Assembly: GCF_900109915.1 (NCBI RefSeq)
Contig: NZ_FOBU01000002.1
Location: 234,443-298,442 of the forward strand
From: Luteibacter sp. UNCMF331Sha3.1
Lineage (GTDB): Bacteria; Pseudomonadota; Gammaproteobacteria; Xanthomonadales; Rhodanobacteraceae
Reading direction: 5' to 3'
DNA: 64,000 nt
A program made the position numbers and the translations under genes. The notes beneath the pieces are model-generated. The model was given only the letters and a program-made list of their open reading frames with translations, ran no database searches and had not been told where the DNA came from. Below are positions 17,323 through 27,501 of this stretch, in pieces. Position 1 is the stretch's first letter. Every line of letters starts with the position of its first letter.

Positions 17323-19209
17323 ATGCACCGCCAACGCATGCGCCTCATCGGCGCGTTTGTCCTTGCCCTGTCCATGCCCGCCATGGCCGCGCAGCCCGCG
17401 CCGCATACCCTGCGCCCGATCGGCGCCACGCCGCCGTCGCAGGCACGCTTCGACCGCTTCATCGTCACGTACCGAGACGGCAGCAGCGCGCGGACGGACG
17501 CTCGCGCCGCCACGCAGGTAGCGGGCGCCGCGCTCGGCCGGATGGCCTTCACGTCCGCGACCGGCGCGCGCGCCGCCGCACCCTCCGTCACGCATCTGCG
17601 CCGGCTGGCGATCGGATCGCGCGTCCTGAAGCTCTCGCGCCCGCTCGACGAGCGGGAGGCGGCGACGTTCCTCGCGACGCTGGCCGCCGACCCGTCGGTG
17701 CGGTCGGTGGTGCCCGACCGCATGAAGCACGCCGTGAAAGACCTGCGTGCCGACGCGCCGTTCGTGCCCGACGACACGTATTACCTGAAGGACCAGTGGC
17801 ACATGCGCGCACCCGACGGTACCGCCGAGACGGACGCCGGCGTGCCGAACGACGGCGGATCCAACGTCGCCGGCGCCTGGACGCTCGCCGATGGCGACGG
17901 CATGACCGTGGCGGTGATCGACACCGGCATCACGGCGCATCCGGATCTCGACACCTCGCTGGCCGACGCCGGTTACGACTTCATCAGCGACGCGTTCGTG
18001 TCGGGACGCGACGCCGATGGACGCGCCGCGGGCGGCTGGGACACCGGCGACTGGACCACGGAGGCCCCGTGGTCGGACAGCTGCCCGAACGAACCGAGCT
18101 CGTGGCACGGCACGCATGTCGCGGGCACGGTCGCCGAGCTGACCAACAACGCGCTCGGCATGGCCGGCGTGGCGTACAAGGCGAAAGTGCTGCCGATCCG
18201 CGTGCTCGGCCACTGCGGCGGCTACGACAGCGACATCGCCGACGGCATCGTCTGGGCGGCCGGCGGCCACGTCGATGGCGTGCCCGACAACACGCATCCC
18301 GCGCAGGTGATCAACATGAGCCTCGGTGGCGAAGGGCAATGCACGCCCGACGATCCGATGGCGCAGGCCATCGCCGCGGCCAACGCGCGCGGCACGGTCG
18401 TGGTCGTCGCGGCGGGCAACTCGGGCGACGACGCGGCGTACTACTCGCCGGCGAGCTGCCCCGGTGCGGTCACCGTGGCCTCCGTTGGCATCACCAGCCG
18501 TCTTGCCTTCTATTCGAACTACGGCAAGCCCGTCGCACTGGCGGGTCCCGGCGGCGGCATCTACGCCAACGACGGCACGAGCGGCAGCCCGGTCACGGCG
18601 GGTTTCGTGTACCAGGCGATCAACGGCGGCGAGACCGTCGTCGGCGAACCGACCTATGGCGGCTATGCGGGTACCTCGCAGGCCACGCCGCACGTGGCGG
18701 GTACCGTGGCACTGATGCAGAGCGCGCGACTCGCCTCGGGCCAGGCCCTGATGAAGCCGGCCGCCGTGCTGGCCGCGCTCAAGCAGACGGCACACAAGCC
18801 GAAGGTGCCGTTTCCGCAGGCGACGCCGGCCGGCGCGGGCATCCTCGATGCCTCCGCCGCCGTGCAGCTCGCGGTTCTCGGCGACAGCTACACGCCCGAG
18901 CTCACCAACGGCTCGTTGCTCACCAGCGTCGTCAGCTACGCGGGCACGTCGTTGTATTACCGCATCGACGTTCCCGCCGGTGCGCGCAGCCTGGTCATGC
19001 GCACGTTCGGCGGTTCGGGTGACGTGACGCTGCAGGTGCGCGTGGGCGACCGTCCGGCCGACGGCACCTACGACTACCAGTCGGCGCATACCGGCAACGC
19101 CGAATCGGTCGTGCTGGCCCGTCCCGCGGCAGGCACCTATTTCCTGCGCGTGCTCGGCGTCAAGGACGCCCAGAACCTCAGCGTCCAGGCGAGCTTCGTC
19201 GCCCCGTGA
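17323..19209 (+). CDS. Secreted S8 family serine peptidase (subtilase)
   Basis: The 628-residue precursor has a Sec signal peptide ending near AMAAQ (residue 23), an inhibitor-I9-like propeptide region (about 40-150) that would act as intramolecular chaperone, and a subtilisin catalytic domain. The triad is visible: D200 in VAVIDTGI, H262 in HGTHVAG, S452 in GTSQATPHVAG (Gln in place of the usual Met after Ser), and the oxyanion Asn in AAGNSG. The last ~90 residues form a PPC (pre-peptidase C-terminal) beta domain common in exported proteases. Cys pairs in the catalytic domain suggest disulfides. It is followed 23 nt later by the trimeric autotransporter gene, so the two are likely co-transcribed. 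Extracellular protein degradation or adhesin processing are both plausible. Confidence 0.93.
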   Translation: MHRQRMRLIGAFVLALSMPAMAAQPAPHTLRPIGATPPSQARFDRFIVTYRDGSSARTDARAATQVAGAALGRMAFTSATGARAAAPSVTHLRRLAIGSRVLKLSRPLDEREAATFLATLAADPSVRSVVPDRMKHAVKDLRADAPFVPDDTYYLKDQWHMRAPDGTAETDAGVPNDGGSNVAGAWTLADGDGMTVAVIDTGITAHPDLDTSLADAGYDFISDAFVSGRDADGRAAGGWDTGDWTTEAPWSDSCPNEPSSWHGTHVAGTVAELTNNALGMAGVAYKAKVLPIRVLGHCGGYDSDIADGIVWAAGGHVDGVPDNTHPAQVINMSLGGEGQCTPDDPMAQAIAAANARGTVVVVAAGNSGDDAAYYSPASCPGAVTVASVGITSRLAFYSNYGKPVALAGPGGGIYANDGTSGSPVTAGFVYQAINGGETVVGEPTYGGYAGTSQATPHVAGTVALMQSARLASGQALMKPAAVLAALKQTAHKPKVPFPQATPAGAGILDASAAVQLAVLGDSYTPELTNGSLLTSVVSYAGTSLYYRIDVPAGARSLVMRTFGGSGDVTLQVRVGDRPADGTYDYQSAHTGNAESVVLARPAAGTYFLRVLGVKDAQNLSVQASFVAP

Positions 19210-19232
19210 CCATCCCTTTTCCGGAGACATCG

Positions 19233-21584
19233 ATGAACCGCGATTCCCTTACCACCATGCGCCGCGCGATCGCCGCGGCCGTGATCGCCGCGCTTGCCGC
19301 CGGCACCGCGCAGGCCGCCGCGCCGCTCACCACCGCACCGCGTCTCGACAGCGCGCACCGCGTGCTTCAGGCCGCCGACATCGCCCCGTCGGGCTACTTC
19401 GCCGCGAACGGCGCGTCGGACGGCAGCGACGACGCGTATGCCGATGGCTACCACAGCGTCGCGGTCGGCGCGGGCGCGCTCGCCGCCGGCGACGATGCCA
19501 CCGCGATCGGGTCGGGCGCCGTCGCCCTCGACGCGGGCACCACCGCGATCGGCGCCAGCGCCATCGCGCAGGGGGCGGGCAGTCTCGCGCTCGGCCAGTC
19601 CGCCAACACCGCGGGCGATTACGCCACGGCGATCGGTTATGGCGCGTCCGCGTCCGGTGGCAACGCCATCGCGATGGGCACCGGCGCCACGGCGGGTAAC
19701 GCCGGCACGATCGCGATCGGCGGTATCGCCGTCGACAGCGGCGGCACGCCGGTGTCGGATCAGGTGACGACCGCGACCGGCAGTCTGGCGATGGCCGTCG
19801 GTGCGAGCGCGCAGGCGCAGGGCGACGACGCGCTCGCCTTCGGCGCGCTGGCGGGCAGCTACGGCTTCGGCGCGCTGGCCATCGGCAGCGAGTCGGCCGC
19901 GATGGGCGACAACGCGACGTCGGTCGGCACGGCGGCGACGGCGAGCGGCGTCAGCGCGACGGCGATCGGTGGCCCGTCGCAGGTCTTCCCCGGCGTGTTC
20001 GACCTGACGCAGGCGACCGGTTTCGAATCGACCGCCATCGGGTCGGCCGCGATGGCGCTCACGGATGGCGCGACGGCGATCGGCGGCCACGCGCGGGCGG
20101 AGGGCGATGCGAGCGTCGCGATCGGCAAGTATTCCTATGCGCAGGAAGCGAACAACACCGCGATCGGTTACAACGCGGCGGCGACCGGCATCAACTCGAT
20201 CGCGATCGGCGGCGACAACCGGTCGTCGACGTGGGCCTACGGCACCAACAGCGTCGCGATCGGCGACCTCGCGCTCGCCAAGGGCGACGAATCGGTGGCG
20301 CTCGGTCATTTCGCCACGGTGGGCGACGACGGCACCATGAGCGTCTCGCTCGGCATGAATTCGGCGACGAAGGATGCCGGCGTCGTGTCGATCGGCAGCG
20401 ACGGCACGATGACGAATCGTTATGGCGAGAAGATCGCGGCGTTCACCCGTCGCATCACCAACGTCGGCGCCGGTACCTCGGCCACCGACGCGGTGAACGT
20501 CGGCCAGCTGCAGGCGGCGATCGGTCAGGTCACCGTCGGCGATTCCGCGGTCAACGCCGCGTTCGCGCAGGCGTTCGGCGGCGGCGCCACGATGGGGCTC
20601 GCCGGCTTCGTGCCGCCGGTCTACGACATCCAGGGCCGTAGCTACCAGAACGTCGGCGACGCGTTCGGCGCCGTCGACAGCGCATTGTCCAGCGCCTTGC
20701 AGGGTATCGCCGATATCCGCAACCAGATCGGCAACGGACCCGGTGGCGGTCAGCCAGGTACCGATCCGACGGTGCCGGCGGGATCGGGCGACGGTCTCGC
20801 CGTCGGCGGCGGCAGCGTCGCGACCGATCCACGCGACACCGCTATCGGCGACCACGCGACGGTCGCCGCCGATGGCAGCGTCGCCGTCGGTAGCAACGCG
20901 ACCGTCTCGGCCGCTGCGACGAACGCGGTAGCGGTCGGCGCCGATACGTCGGTGACCGCCGCCTCGGCGACGGCCATCGGGCAGGGCGCGTCGGTGACCG
21001 CCGCCTCGGCGACGGCCATCGGGCAGGGCGCGTCGGCGACCGCGGCGAACAGCGTCGCGCTCGGTGCGGGTTCGGTGGCCGATCAGGCGAACACGGTGTC
21101 GGTGGGCACGGCCGCGAACCAGCGTCGTGTCGTGAACGTCGCCGCTGGCGTCGCCTCGACGGATGCCGCCAACGTGGGGCAGGTGGACCAGGCGCTCGCC
21201 ACCGCGAAATCGTATGCGGACAACGGCGACCAGCAGACGCTGAAGCAGGCCAACGCGTACACCGACGCGAAGATCGGCAACGGCGTGAGCCGCAGCGACT
21301 TCGACGGGTTCCGCACGCGCGTCGACGACCAGTTCCACAAGGTGAACCAGCGGCTCGATCGCGTGGGTGCGATGGGCACGGCGCTGTCGCAGATGAGCAT
21401 GAACACGTCGGGCCTGTCGGGCGCGAACCGTGTCGGGATGGGCGCCGGCAACTACGGCGGCCAGCAGGCCATCGCGGTGGGGTACCAGCGTGCGTTCAAG
21501 GAGAACCGCGCGAGTGTCTCGATCGGCGCATCGAGCTCGGGCTCGGAGAGCACGGTCGGCGTCGGCGGCGGCTTCAGCTGGTGA
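19233..21584 (+). CDS. YadA-type trimeric autotransporter adhesin
   Basis: The 783-residue precursor has a signal peptide (about 1-28), a head built of many YadA repeats of the type AIGxxAxAxGxxAxA (about 50-380), and a neck/stalk with RRITNVGAGTSATDAVNVGQL and a second KVVNVAAG-like neck (VVNVAAGVASTDAANVGQV). A coiled-coil stalk leads into a C-terminal ~65-residue anchor ending VGVGGGFSW, which would form the 12-stranded barrel as a trimer. Such proteins (type Vc secretion) mediate attachment, autoagglutination or biofilm formation. GGAGA lies about 6 nt before the ATG at 19233; a GTG at 19206 overlaps the protease stop codon and is less likely. The second head segment contains a perfect 42-bp tandem repeat. 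Confidence 0.94.
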   Translation: MNRDSLTTMRRAIAAAVIAALAAGTAQAAAPLTTAPRLDSAHRVLQAADIAPSGYFAANGASDGSDDAYADGYHSVAVGAGALAAGDDATAIGSGAVALDAGTTAIGASAIAQGAGSLALGQSANTAGDYATAIGYGASASGGNAIAMGTGATAGNAGTIAIGGIAVDSGGTPVSDQVTTATGSLAMAVGASAQAQGDDALAFGALAGSYGFGALAIGSESAAMGDNATSVGTAATASGVSATAIGGPSQVFPGVFDLTQATGFESTAIGSAAMALTDGATAIGGHARAEGDASVAIGKYSYAQEANNTAIGYNAAATGINSIAIGGDNRSSTWAYGTNSVAIGDLALAKGDESVALGHFATVGDDGTMSVSLGMNSATKDAGVVSIGSDGTMTNRYGEKIAAFTRRITNVGAGTSATDAVNVGQLQAAIGQVTVGDSAVNAAFAQAFGGGATMGLAGFVPPVYDIQGRSYQNVGDAFGAVDSALSSALQGIADIRNQIGNGPGGGQPGTDPTVPAGSGDGLAVGGGSVATDPRDTAIGDHATVAADGSVAVGSNATVSAAATNAVAVGADTSVTAASATAIGQGASVTAASATAIGQGASATAANSVALGAGSVADQANTVSVGTAANQRRVVNVAAGVASTDAANVGQVDQALATAKSYADNGDQQTLKQANAYTDAKIGNGVSRSDFDGFRTRVDDQFHKVNQRLDRVGAMGTALSQMSMNTSGLSGANRVGMGAGNYGGQQAIAVGYQRAFKENRASVSIGASSSGSESTVGVGGGFSW
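20949..21032 (+). repeat. Perfect 42-bp tandem duplication inside the adhesin gene
   Basis: Two identical 42-bp units (20949-20990 and 20991-21032) each encode the 14-residue YadA unit SVTAASATAIGQGA. A diverged third unit follows at 21033. The unit length keeps the frame, so copy number could change by slippage or recombination without breaking the gene. Confidence 0.93.
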
Positions 21585-21602
21585 TCCAGGGCTAACGCAA
21601 GG

Positions 21603-21670
21603 GTAGGAGCCAGCCTGCTGGCGAAGGGTGCTTGCGGCGAGCACCCTTCGCCAGCAGGCTGGCTCCCACC
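21603..21670. repeat. Hairpin repeat element, full length
   Basis: The arms GTAGGAGCCAGCCTGCTGGC and GCCAGCAGGCTGGCTCCCAC occur with a nested CGAAGGGTGC/GCACCCTTCG stem. It lies between the adhesin stop and the xerD start, both on the plus strand, and could act as a transcript-stabilising or terminating hairpin. Confidence 0.87.
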
Positions 21671-21687
21671 GTGCGAACATCGGCGGC

Positions 21688-22602
21688 ATGTCCGATATCG
21701 AAACCGTCTCGTCCACCGCCGACGATCGCCTCATCGAACGCTTCATCGAGCGCATCTGGGCCGAGGATGGCCTCGCCGATCGCACGCTCGAAGCGTACCG
21801 GCGCGATCTGCGCCAGCTGTCGCGCTGGCTGGAATCACGCGGTCGCACGCTGGACACCGCCGGGCGCGACGACCTTTCCGCCTACCATGGCAGCCAGCCC
21901 GTCTCGGTGCGCAGCATGGCGCGGCGGCAGTCCGCGTTCCGGCGCTTCTACGCGCAGCGCGCGCGCGACGAGGGACGCAAGGAAGACCCGACCTTGCTGA
22001 TGCAGCGGCCGCGCATGCCGCGCGGCCTGCCGAAGGCGCTCGCCGAGCGCGAGGTCGAGGCCCTGATCGTGTCTCCCGACGTCGCGACACCGCTGGGTCT
22101 GCGCGACCGTGCGATGCTCGAATTGATGTACTCCTCTGGCTTGCGGGTATCGGAACTCGTCGACCTTCCCCTCGCCGGGCTCAACACGCGACAAGGTGTC
22201 GTGCGCGTCACGGGCAAGGGCGGCAAGGACCGTCTCGTGCCCGTGGGCGAGGAAGCGCTGGCGCATGTCGAGGCCTATCTGCGCGAGGCGCGGCCAGGTC
22301 TCGCGAAGGGCCATGGGCAGCCGGTGGCGCTCTTCCTCTCGCGCCGGGGCGACGCGATGACGCGGCAGATGTTCTGGACGCTGGTGAAGCGTTACGCGGT
22401 GCAGGTCGGTATCCCGGCGAAACGCGTGAGCCCGCACGTGCTCCGGCATTCGTTCGCCACGCATCTGCTCAACCACGGCGCGGACCTTCGCGCGCTCCAG
22501 ATGCTGCTTGGCCACAGTGCGCTCAGTACCACGCAGATCTACACGCTGGTCGCTAAAGAAGGCCTGAAGCGCCTTCACGCGCAGCACCATCCGCGCGGGT
22601 AG
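21688..22602 (+). CDS. xerD: Site-specific tyrosine recombinase XerD
   Basis: The 304-residue tyrosine recombinase would act with XerC at the dif site to resolve chromosome dimers at division. It has an N-terminal SAM-like core-binding domain (about 12-100) and a catalytic domain with R153 (SGLRVSEL), K177 (GKGGKDR), H250-x-x-R253 (HVLRHSF), H276 (LLGHSAL) and the nucleophile Y285 (TTQIYT). XerD rather than XerC is chosen because of the adjacent dsbC, an order shared with other gammaproteobacteria, and the LVDLPL/HSALSTTQIYTLVAKEGLK C-terminus. The long upstream open frame runs through the hairpin repeat, so the ATG at 21688 is preferred. It is a housekeeping gene, not an integrase of a mobile element. 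Confidence 0.94.
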   Translation: MSDIETVSSTADDRLIERFIERIWAEDGLADRTLEAYRRDLRQLSRWLESRGRTLDTAGRDDLSAYHGSQPVSVRSMARRQSAFRRFYAQRARDEGRKEDPTLLMQRPRMPRGLPKALAEREVEALIVSPDVATPLGLRDRAMLELMYSSGLRVSELVDLPLAGLNTRQGVVRVTGKGGKDRLVPVGEEALAHVEAYLREARPGLAKGHGQPVALFLSRRGDAMTRQMFWTLVKRYAVQVGIPAKRVSPHVLRHSFATHLLNHGADLRALQMLLGHSALSTTQIYTLVAKEGLKRLHAQHHPRG

Positions 22603-22696
22603 GCGGCTGGCGCCCTGTGCCACAATCGGGGAACCGAACGGACGAACGGCGATCCAAGTCGTTCCTCTTTCCCCCGGTATCCATGGAGTCGTACCG

Positions 22697-23452
22697 ATGT
22701 TGAAGACATTCCTGCCTGCCCTCGTGGCTGGCGCGTTCGCCATGACGGCCTGCGCCGCCGATGACGACAAGGCCGCCCGCGCCGCGGTCGAAGGCCTCGG
22801 CCCCGGCATCAAAGTGGACAGCATCGCGCCGGCGCCCATGCCCGGCTTCTTCCAGGTCGTGGCGTCGGGTCGCATGGTCTACGTGACCACCGACGGCCGC
22901 TACATGCTCAACGGCAACCTGATCGACCTGAAGAACCGCACGGACCTCAGCGCCGCCAGCTGGGCGGCCACGCGCAAGACCGAACTCGCCAAGGTCCCGG
23001 CCTCGCAGCGCCTCATCTACGCGCCGGCCAACCCGAAGCACACGATCACGGTGTTCACCGACGTCGACTGCGGGTTCTGCCGCCAGCTGCACGCGCATAT
23101 CGACGAATTCAACAAGCAGGGCATCGCGGTCGAATACGTGTTCTGGCCGCGCGAGGGCGTGAAGACCACGGCGGGCAACGACACCCCGTCGTACACCAAG
23201 GCCGTGTCGGTCTGGTGCAGCGCCGACCGCAAGAACGCCTTCAACGACGCCATGAAGGGCGGCTCGCCCAAGGCCGCCACCTGCGCCAACCCGGTGAAGG
23301 ACGAATTCGAGCTGGGCGAGCGCCTGGGTGTGAACGGCACCCCGACCATCGTCACCGAGAACGGCGACGTGGTCGGGGGTTACGTGACCCCGGCCCAGCT
23401 GCTCCAGGCACTGAACGCCCCTCCCGGCACCGCGAACCGCCGCGGGGGCTGA
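22697..23452 (+). CDS. dsbC: Thiol:disulfide interchange protein DsbC
   Basis: A periplasmic disulfide isomerase of 251 residues including the signal peptide. The N-terminal dimerisation domain (about 25-85) is followed by a thioredoxin-fold domain with the active site CGFC at 125-128, where the commonest family form is CGYC, and the structural Cys pair in VWCSADR and AATCANP. The protein reshuffles wrong disulfides in exported proteins and is kept reduced by DsbD. It lies 94 nt after xerD on the same strand. The many Cys-containing exported proteins nearby (subtilase, TonB-like pair) would be natural clients, but that is inference. Confidence 0.94.
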   Translation: MLKTFLPALVAGAFAMTACAADDDKAARAAVEGLGPGIKVDSIAPAPMPGFFQVVASGRMVYVTTDGRYMLNGNLIDLKNRTDLSAASWAATRKTELAKVPASQRLIYAPANPKHTITVFTDVDCGFCRQLHAHIDEFNKQGIAVEYVFWPREGVKTTAGNDTPSYTKAVSVWCSADRKNAFNDAMKGGSPKAATCANPVKDEFELGERLGVNGTPTIVTENGDVVGGYVTPAQLLQALNAPPGTANRRGG

Positions 23453-23460
23453 GCTGCTCT

Positions 23461-23529
23461 GGTGGGAGCCAGCCTGCTGGCGATGGGAGCTTGCCACGAG
23501 CTCCCATCGCCAGCAGGCTGGCTCCCACC
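23461..23529. repeat. Hairpin repeat element, full length
   Basis: The arms GGTGGGAGCCAGCCTGCTGG and its complement flank a nested CGATGGGAGC/GCTCCCATCG stem. It lies 8 nt after the dsbC stop, between codirectional dsbC and purL. Confidence 0.87.
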
Positions 23530-23626
23530 GGACTGCCGCGCCGGGGGGGCATCCCGGAACCCACCCCGATGCTGCCGCGCAACATCATGTAGAATGGGCG
23601 TTTTCCTTTAGCGCCTTTTCCCCCGC

Positions 23627-26600
23627 ATGATCGCACTCGACGGGCAGAGCGCCCTCTCGCCTTTCCGACTCGAACGACTGAACGCCCACCTGGATGCCCT
23701 GCATCACGGGACGCGGGTGCAGGCCGCCTGGTTCACTTACTTCGTCGACGCCGCCGTGCCGCCGGAAGGCGACGCGCGTTCGCGCCTGCTCGCCGTGCTG
23801 GAAGCGAAGAGCGCCGCGCCGGAAGACGCCACGTTCTGGGTCGTGCCGCGCCTCGGCACGATCTCGCCGTGGTCGAGCAAGGCCACCGACATCCTCCACG
23901 GTGCCGGCTTCGATGTCCGCCGCGTGGAGCGTGGCACGGCCTGGCGCGTCACCGGCATGCCCGACGCCACCGATCCGTCGTACGCCGCGGTGATGGCTGC
24001 GTTCTGCGATCCGATGGTGCAGTCGCCGCTGGCCTCGCTCGATCAGGCCGCCGGCCTGTTCCTCGCCGGTGAACCCGGCCCGCTCGGCCACGTCGAACTC
24101 GGCAGCGATGCGCGCGCCGCGCTGGCCGCCGCCAACGCCGAGCTCGGGCTCGCGCTGGCCGACGACGAGATCGATTACCTCGCGGACCGCTACGCGGAAA
24201 TGGGCCGCGCGCCCACCGACGCCGAGCTGATGATGTTCGCGCAGGCGAACTCGGAGCACTGCCGCCATAAGGTGTTCAACGCCACGTGGACGCTCGACGG
24301 CGCGACGCAGGAGTCGTCGCTGTTCGGCATGATCAAGAACACGCACCAGAAGTCGCCCGCGCACACGCTTTCGGCGTACCACGACAACGCCGCCGTTATC
24401 GAAGGCTACGAGGGCAAGCGCCTGTTCGTGAGCCCGGAAGACGGCGTGTTCCGTACCGTGTCCGAAGCCGCGCCGTACGCGATCAAGGTCGAGACGCACA
24501 ACCATCCCACGGCCATCGCGCCGTGGCCCGGTGCCGCCACCGGCGCCGGCGGCGAGATCCGCGACGAGGGTGCGACCGGTCGCGGTGGCAAGCCGAAGGC
24601 CGGCCTCACCGGTTTCTCGGTGTCGCACCTGCGCATTCCCGGCCTGCCGCGTCCGTGGGAGAAGGACCGCCCGCTGCCGCCGCGCATGGCGTCCGCGTTC
24701 GAGATCATGCGCGACGGCCCGCTCGGCGCCGCGGCGTTCAACAACGAATTCGGCCGCCCCGCGCTGGGCGGCTATTTCCGCACCTTCGAGCAGGAAACCG
24801 GCGAGAAGGGCGTCCGGCGCGGCTACGACAAGCCGATCATGATCGCCGGCGGCCTCGCCGCGATCCGCCCGGACCACGTGCAGAAGCGCAAGGTACGCCC
24901 CGGCGACAAGGTGATCGTGCTCGGTGGCCCGGCGATGCTCATCGGCCTCGGCGGCGGCGCGGCCTCGTCGGTCGCGTCCGGCACGTCGAGCGCGGAGCTC
25001 GACTTCGCCTCCGTGCAGCGCGACAACGCGGAAATGGAACGTCGCTGCCAGCAGGTGATCGACGCGTGCTGGGCGCGCGGCGACCACAACCCGATCGTCA
25101 GCATCCACGATGTCGGCGCGGGCGGCGTGTCCAACGCCATCCCCGAGATCCTCAACGACGCCGACGTCGGCGGCATCATCGACCTGTCGAAGCTGCCGTG
25201 CGACGACCCGACGCTGTCGCCCATGCAGGTGTGGAGCAACGAGTCGCAGGAGCGCTACGTGCTCGCGATCGGTGCCGAAGACCTCGAGCTCTTCGAATCC
25301 TTCTGTGCACGCGAGCGCTGCCCGTTCGCGGTGGTCGGCGACGCCACGGAAGAGCCGCGCCTCATCGTGCGCGACACGCGTCGCGACATCACGGTGATCG
25401 ACCTGCGCATGGACGTGCTGTTCGGCAAGCCTCCGCGCATGCATCGCGATGCGAAGCGCGTCAAGCCGCGCGTCGACCTCGTGGCGGACCTCACCGGCAT
25501 CGGCATGGACGAGGCGCTGATGCGCGTCCTGCGCCTGCCGGCCGTGGGCAGCAAGAACTTCCTCATCACGATCGGCGATCGCACGGTCGGCGGCCTCAAC
25601 GCCCGCGATCCGATGGTCGGTCCGTGGCAGGTGCCTGTCGCCGACGTCGCGGTCACCATGACCGACTTCGAGGGCTACACCGGCGAGGCGATGGCCATGG
25701 CCGAGCGTGCGCCGGTGGCGCTGCTCTCGAGCGCCGACGCCGCGCGCATGGCGGTGGGCGAGGCGATCACGAACCTCGCCGCGGCATCCATCAAGCTGGA
25801 CGAAGTGCGCCTGTCCGCCAACTGGATGGCCGCCGTGAACCACCCGGGCGAAGACGCCGCGCTGTTCGACGCGGTCAAGGCCGTGGGTATCGAACTGTGC
25901 CCGTCGCTCGACATCGCCATCCCGGTCGGCAAGGACTCCCTGTCCATGCAGACGGTGTGGACCGACGACAACGGCAAGGCGCAGAAGACGGTGTCGCCGG
26001 TGTCGCTGGTGATCACCGGCTTCGCGCGCGTGGACGACGTGCGCCGCACGCTCACGCCCCAGCTGAAGCTTGATCGCGGCGACACCGACCTGTGGCTGAT
26101 CGACCTCGGCGCGGGCCGCGACCGTCTCGGCGGTTCGGCGCTCACCCAGGTGTTCAACCGCGGCGGCGGCGTGCCGCCGGATCTCGACGACGCGAAGCGC
26201 CTGCGCGCGATGTTCGAACTGATCCAGGAAGCCAACCAGGGCGGTCTGCTGCTGGCGTACCACGATCGTTCGGACGGCGGTGCCATCGTCACGCTGCTTG
26301 AAATGGCCTTCGCGGGCCGTTGCGGCCTCGAGCTGCGTCTCGACGGCTGGGCGGAAGCCACGCTGCGCGCGCTCTTCAACGAAGAGCTGGGCGCCGTGGT
26401 GCAGGTCGCCGCCGCGAATCGCGAGGCGTTCGAAGCCCTGCTGGTCAAGCACAACCTCGCCGGCATGACGCACAACGTCGGCCGCCCGAAGGAAAAGCTC
26501 GGCATCAAGCTTCACCTCGGCGGCGAGACCGCGTTCAAGTGGAACTGGACCGAGCTCTTCCGCGCCTGGAACGAAACCAGCTACGCGATGCAGCGCCTGC

Positions 26601-27490
26601 GCGACAATCCGCTGAGCGCCGACCAGGAGAACGAGTGGCGCCTCGACGATGCCGATCCGGGCATCTCGCCGAAGCTCACGTTCGACCCGGCCGACGACAT
26701 CGCCGCGCCGTACATCGCGACGGCGAAGCGTCCGCGCGTGGCGATCCTGCGCGAGCAGGGCGTCAACGGGCAGGTGGAGATGGCGGCGGCCTTCAGCCGC
26801 GCCGGGTTCGACGCGGTCGACATCCACATGACCGATCTCGCGACCGGCCGCCACCACCTGAAGGACTTCATCGGCCTCGCGGCCTGCGGCGGCTTCTCGT
26901 ACGGCGACGTCCTGGGCGCGGGTCGCGGCTGGGCGACGTCGATCCTCTACAACGACGCGCTGCGCGAACAGTTCGCGCGGTTCTTCGAGGATGGCAGCAA
27001 GTTCGCGCTCGGCGTGTGCAACGGGTGCCAGATGATGTCCGGCCTCAAGGACATCATCCCCGACGCGAAGCACTGGCCGCAGTTCCTGCGCAACCAGTCG
27101 GAGCAGTACGAAGCGCGCCTCGCCACGCTCGAAATCCTCGATTCGGGCAGCATCTTCTTCCGCGGCATGACGGGTTCGCGTCTTCCGGTCGCGGTCGCGC
27201 ATGGCGAAGGCCGCGTGCATTTCCCGAACGTCTGCAGCCCGTCGAAGAGCCACGGCGCCGCGCGCTTCGTGGACAACCGCGGCAAGCCGACCGAGAGCTA
27301 CCCGCTGAACCCGAACGGTTCGCCGGGCGGTCTTGCGGCGTTCACGGCCGCGGACGGTCGCGTCACGATCATGATGCCGCACCCGGAGCGCGTGTTCCGT
27401 TCCACCCAGCTGAGCTGGCACCCGGAGCAGTGGGGCGAAGACTCCCCGTGGATGCGCATGTTCCGCAACGCCCGCGTGTGGGTCGGCTGA
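23627..27490 (+). CDS. purL: Phosphoribosylformylglycinamidine synthase
   Basis: The large single-chain FGAM synthase (1287 residues) catalyses the ATP- and glutamine-dependent conversion of FGAR to FGAM, step four of purine synthesis. In order: an N-terminal PurS-like domain (about 1-150), a linker, two AIRS-like synthetase halves (motifs [10 protein letters not shown] and [11 protein letters not shown] in the first half), and a C-terminal class I glutamine amidotransferase with nucleophile Cys at 1131 in GVCNGCQMM and a HGEGR segment. The length matches the gammaproteobacterial large form. It is separate from purM-purN, which lie at 54.8-56.5 kb. The ATG follows an AT-richer stretch with TAGAAT (about 23590) that could be a -10. 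Confidence 0.98.
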   Translation: MIALDGQSALSPFRLERLNAHLDALHHGTRVQAAWFTYFVDAAVPPEGDARSRLLAVLEAKSAAPEDATFWVVPRLGTISPWSSKATDILHGAGFDVRRVERGTAWRVTGMPDATDPSYAAVMAAFCDPMVQSPLASLDQAAGLFLAGEPGPLGHVELGSDARAALAAANAELGLALADDEIDYLADRYAEMGRAPTDAELMMFAQANSEHCRHKVFNATWTLDGATQESSLFGMIKNTHQKSPAHTLSAYHDNAAVIEGYEGKRLFVSPEDGVFRTVSEAAPYAIKVETHNHPTAIAPWPGAATGAGGEIRDEGATGRGGKPKAGLTGFSVSHLRIPGLPRPWEKDRPLPPRMASAFEIMRDGPLGAAAFNNEFGRPALGGYFRTFEQETGEKGVRRGYDKPIMIAGGLAAIRPDHVQKRKVRPGDKVIVLGGPAMLIGLGGGAASSVASGTSSAELDFASVQRDNAEMERRCQQVIDACWARGDHNPIVSIHDVGAGGVSNAIPEILNDADVGGIIDLSKLPCDDPTLSPMQVWSNESQERYVLAIGAEDLELFESFCARERCPFAVVGDATEEPRLIVRDTRRDITVIDLRMDVLFGKPPRMHRDAKRVKPRVDLVADLTGIGMDEALMRVLRLPAVGSKNFLITIGDRTVGGLNARDPMVGPWQVPVADVAVTMTDFEGYTGEAMAMAERAPVALLSSADAARMAVGEAITNLAAASIKLDEVRLSANWMAAVNHPGEDAALFDAVKAVGIELCPSLDIAIPVGKDSLSMQTVWTDDNGKAQKTVSPVSLVITGFARVDDVRRTLTPQLKLDRGDTDLWLIDLGAGRDRLGGSALTQVFNRGGGVPPDLDDAKRLRAMFELIQEANQGGLLLAYHDRSDGGAIVTLLEMAFAGRCGLELRLDGWAEATLRALFNEELGAVVQVAAANREAFEALLVKHNLAGMTHNVGRPKEKLGIKLHLGGETAFKWNWTELFRAWNETSYAMQRLRDNPLSADQENEWRLDDADPGISPKLTFDPADDIAAPYIATAKRPRVAILREQGVNGQVEMAAAFSRAGFDAVDIHMTDLATGRHHLKDFIGLAACGGFSYGDVLGAGRGWATSILYNDALREQFARFFEDGSKFALGVCNGCQMMSGLKDIIPDAKHWPQFLRNQSEQYEARLATLEILDSGSIFFRGMTGSRLPVAVAHGEGRVHFPNVCSPSKSHGAARFVDNRGKPTESYPLNPNGSPGGLAAFTAADGRVTIMMPHPERVFRSTQLSWHPEQWGEDSPWMRMFRNARVWVG

Positions 27491-27501
27491 TCGGGAGCCC
27501 G

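Noticed and set aside
19137-21857. A 906-residue minus-strand open frame opposite the adhesin gene
   Set aside because: It is the antisense of a low-complexity Gly/Ala/Asp repeat gene; the repeats alone explain the open frame.
21688-22602. Tyrosine recombinase considered as the integrase of a mobile element
   Set aside because: Its catalytic residues, length and adjacent dsbC identify it as chromosomal XerD; there is no tRNA, attachment site or phage gene nearby.
23585-27421. A 1278-residue minus-strand open frame opposite purL
   Set aside because: It mirrors purL codon structure in a GC-rich gene; it has no start signal or family motif and is rich in His/Arg/Val typical of antisense frames.
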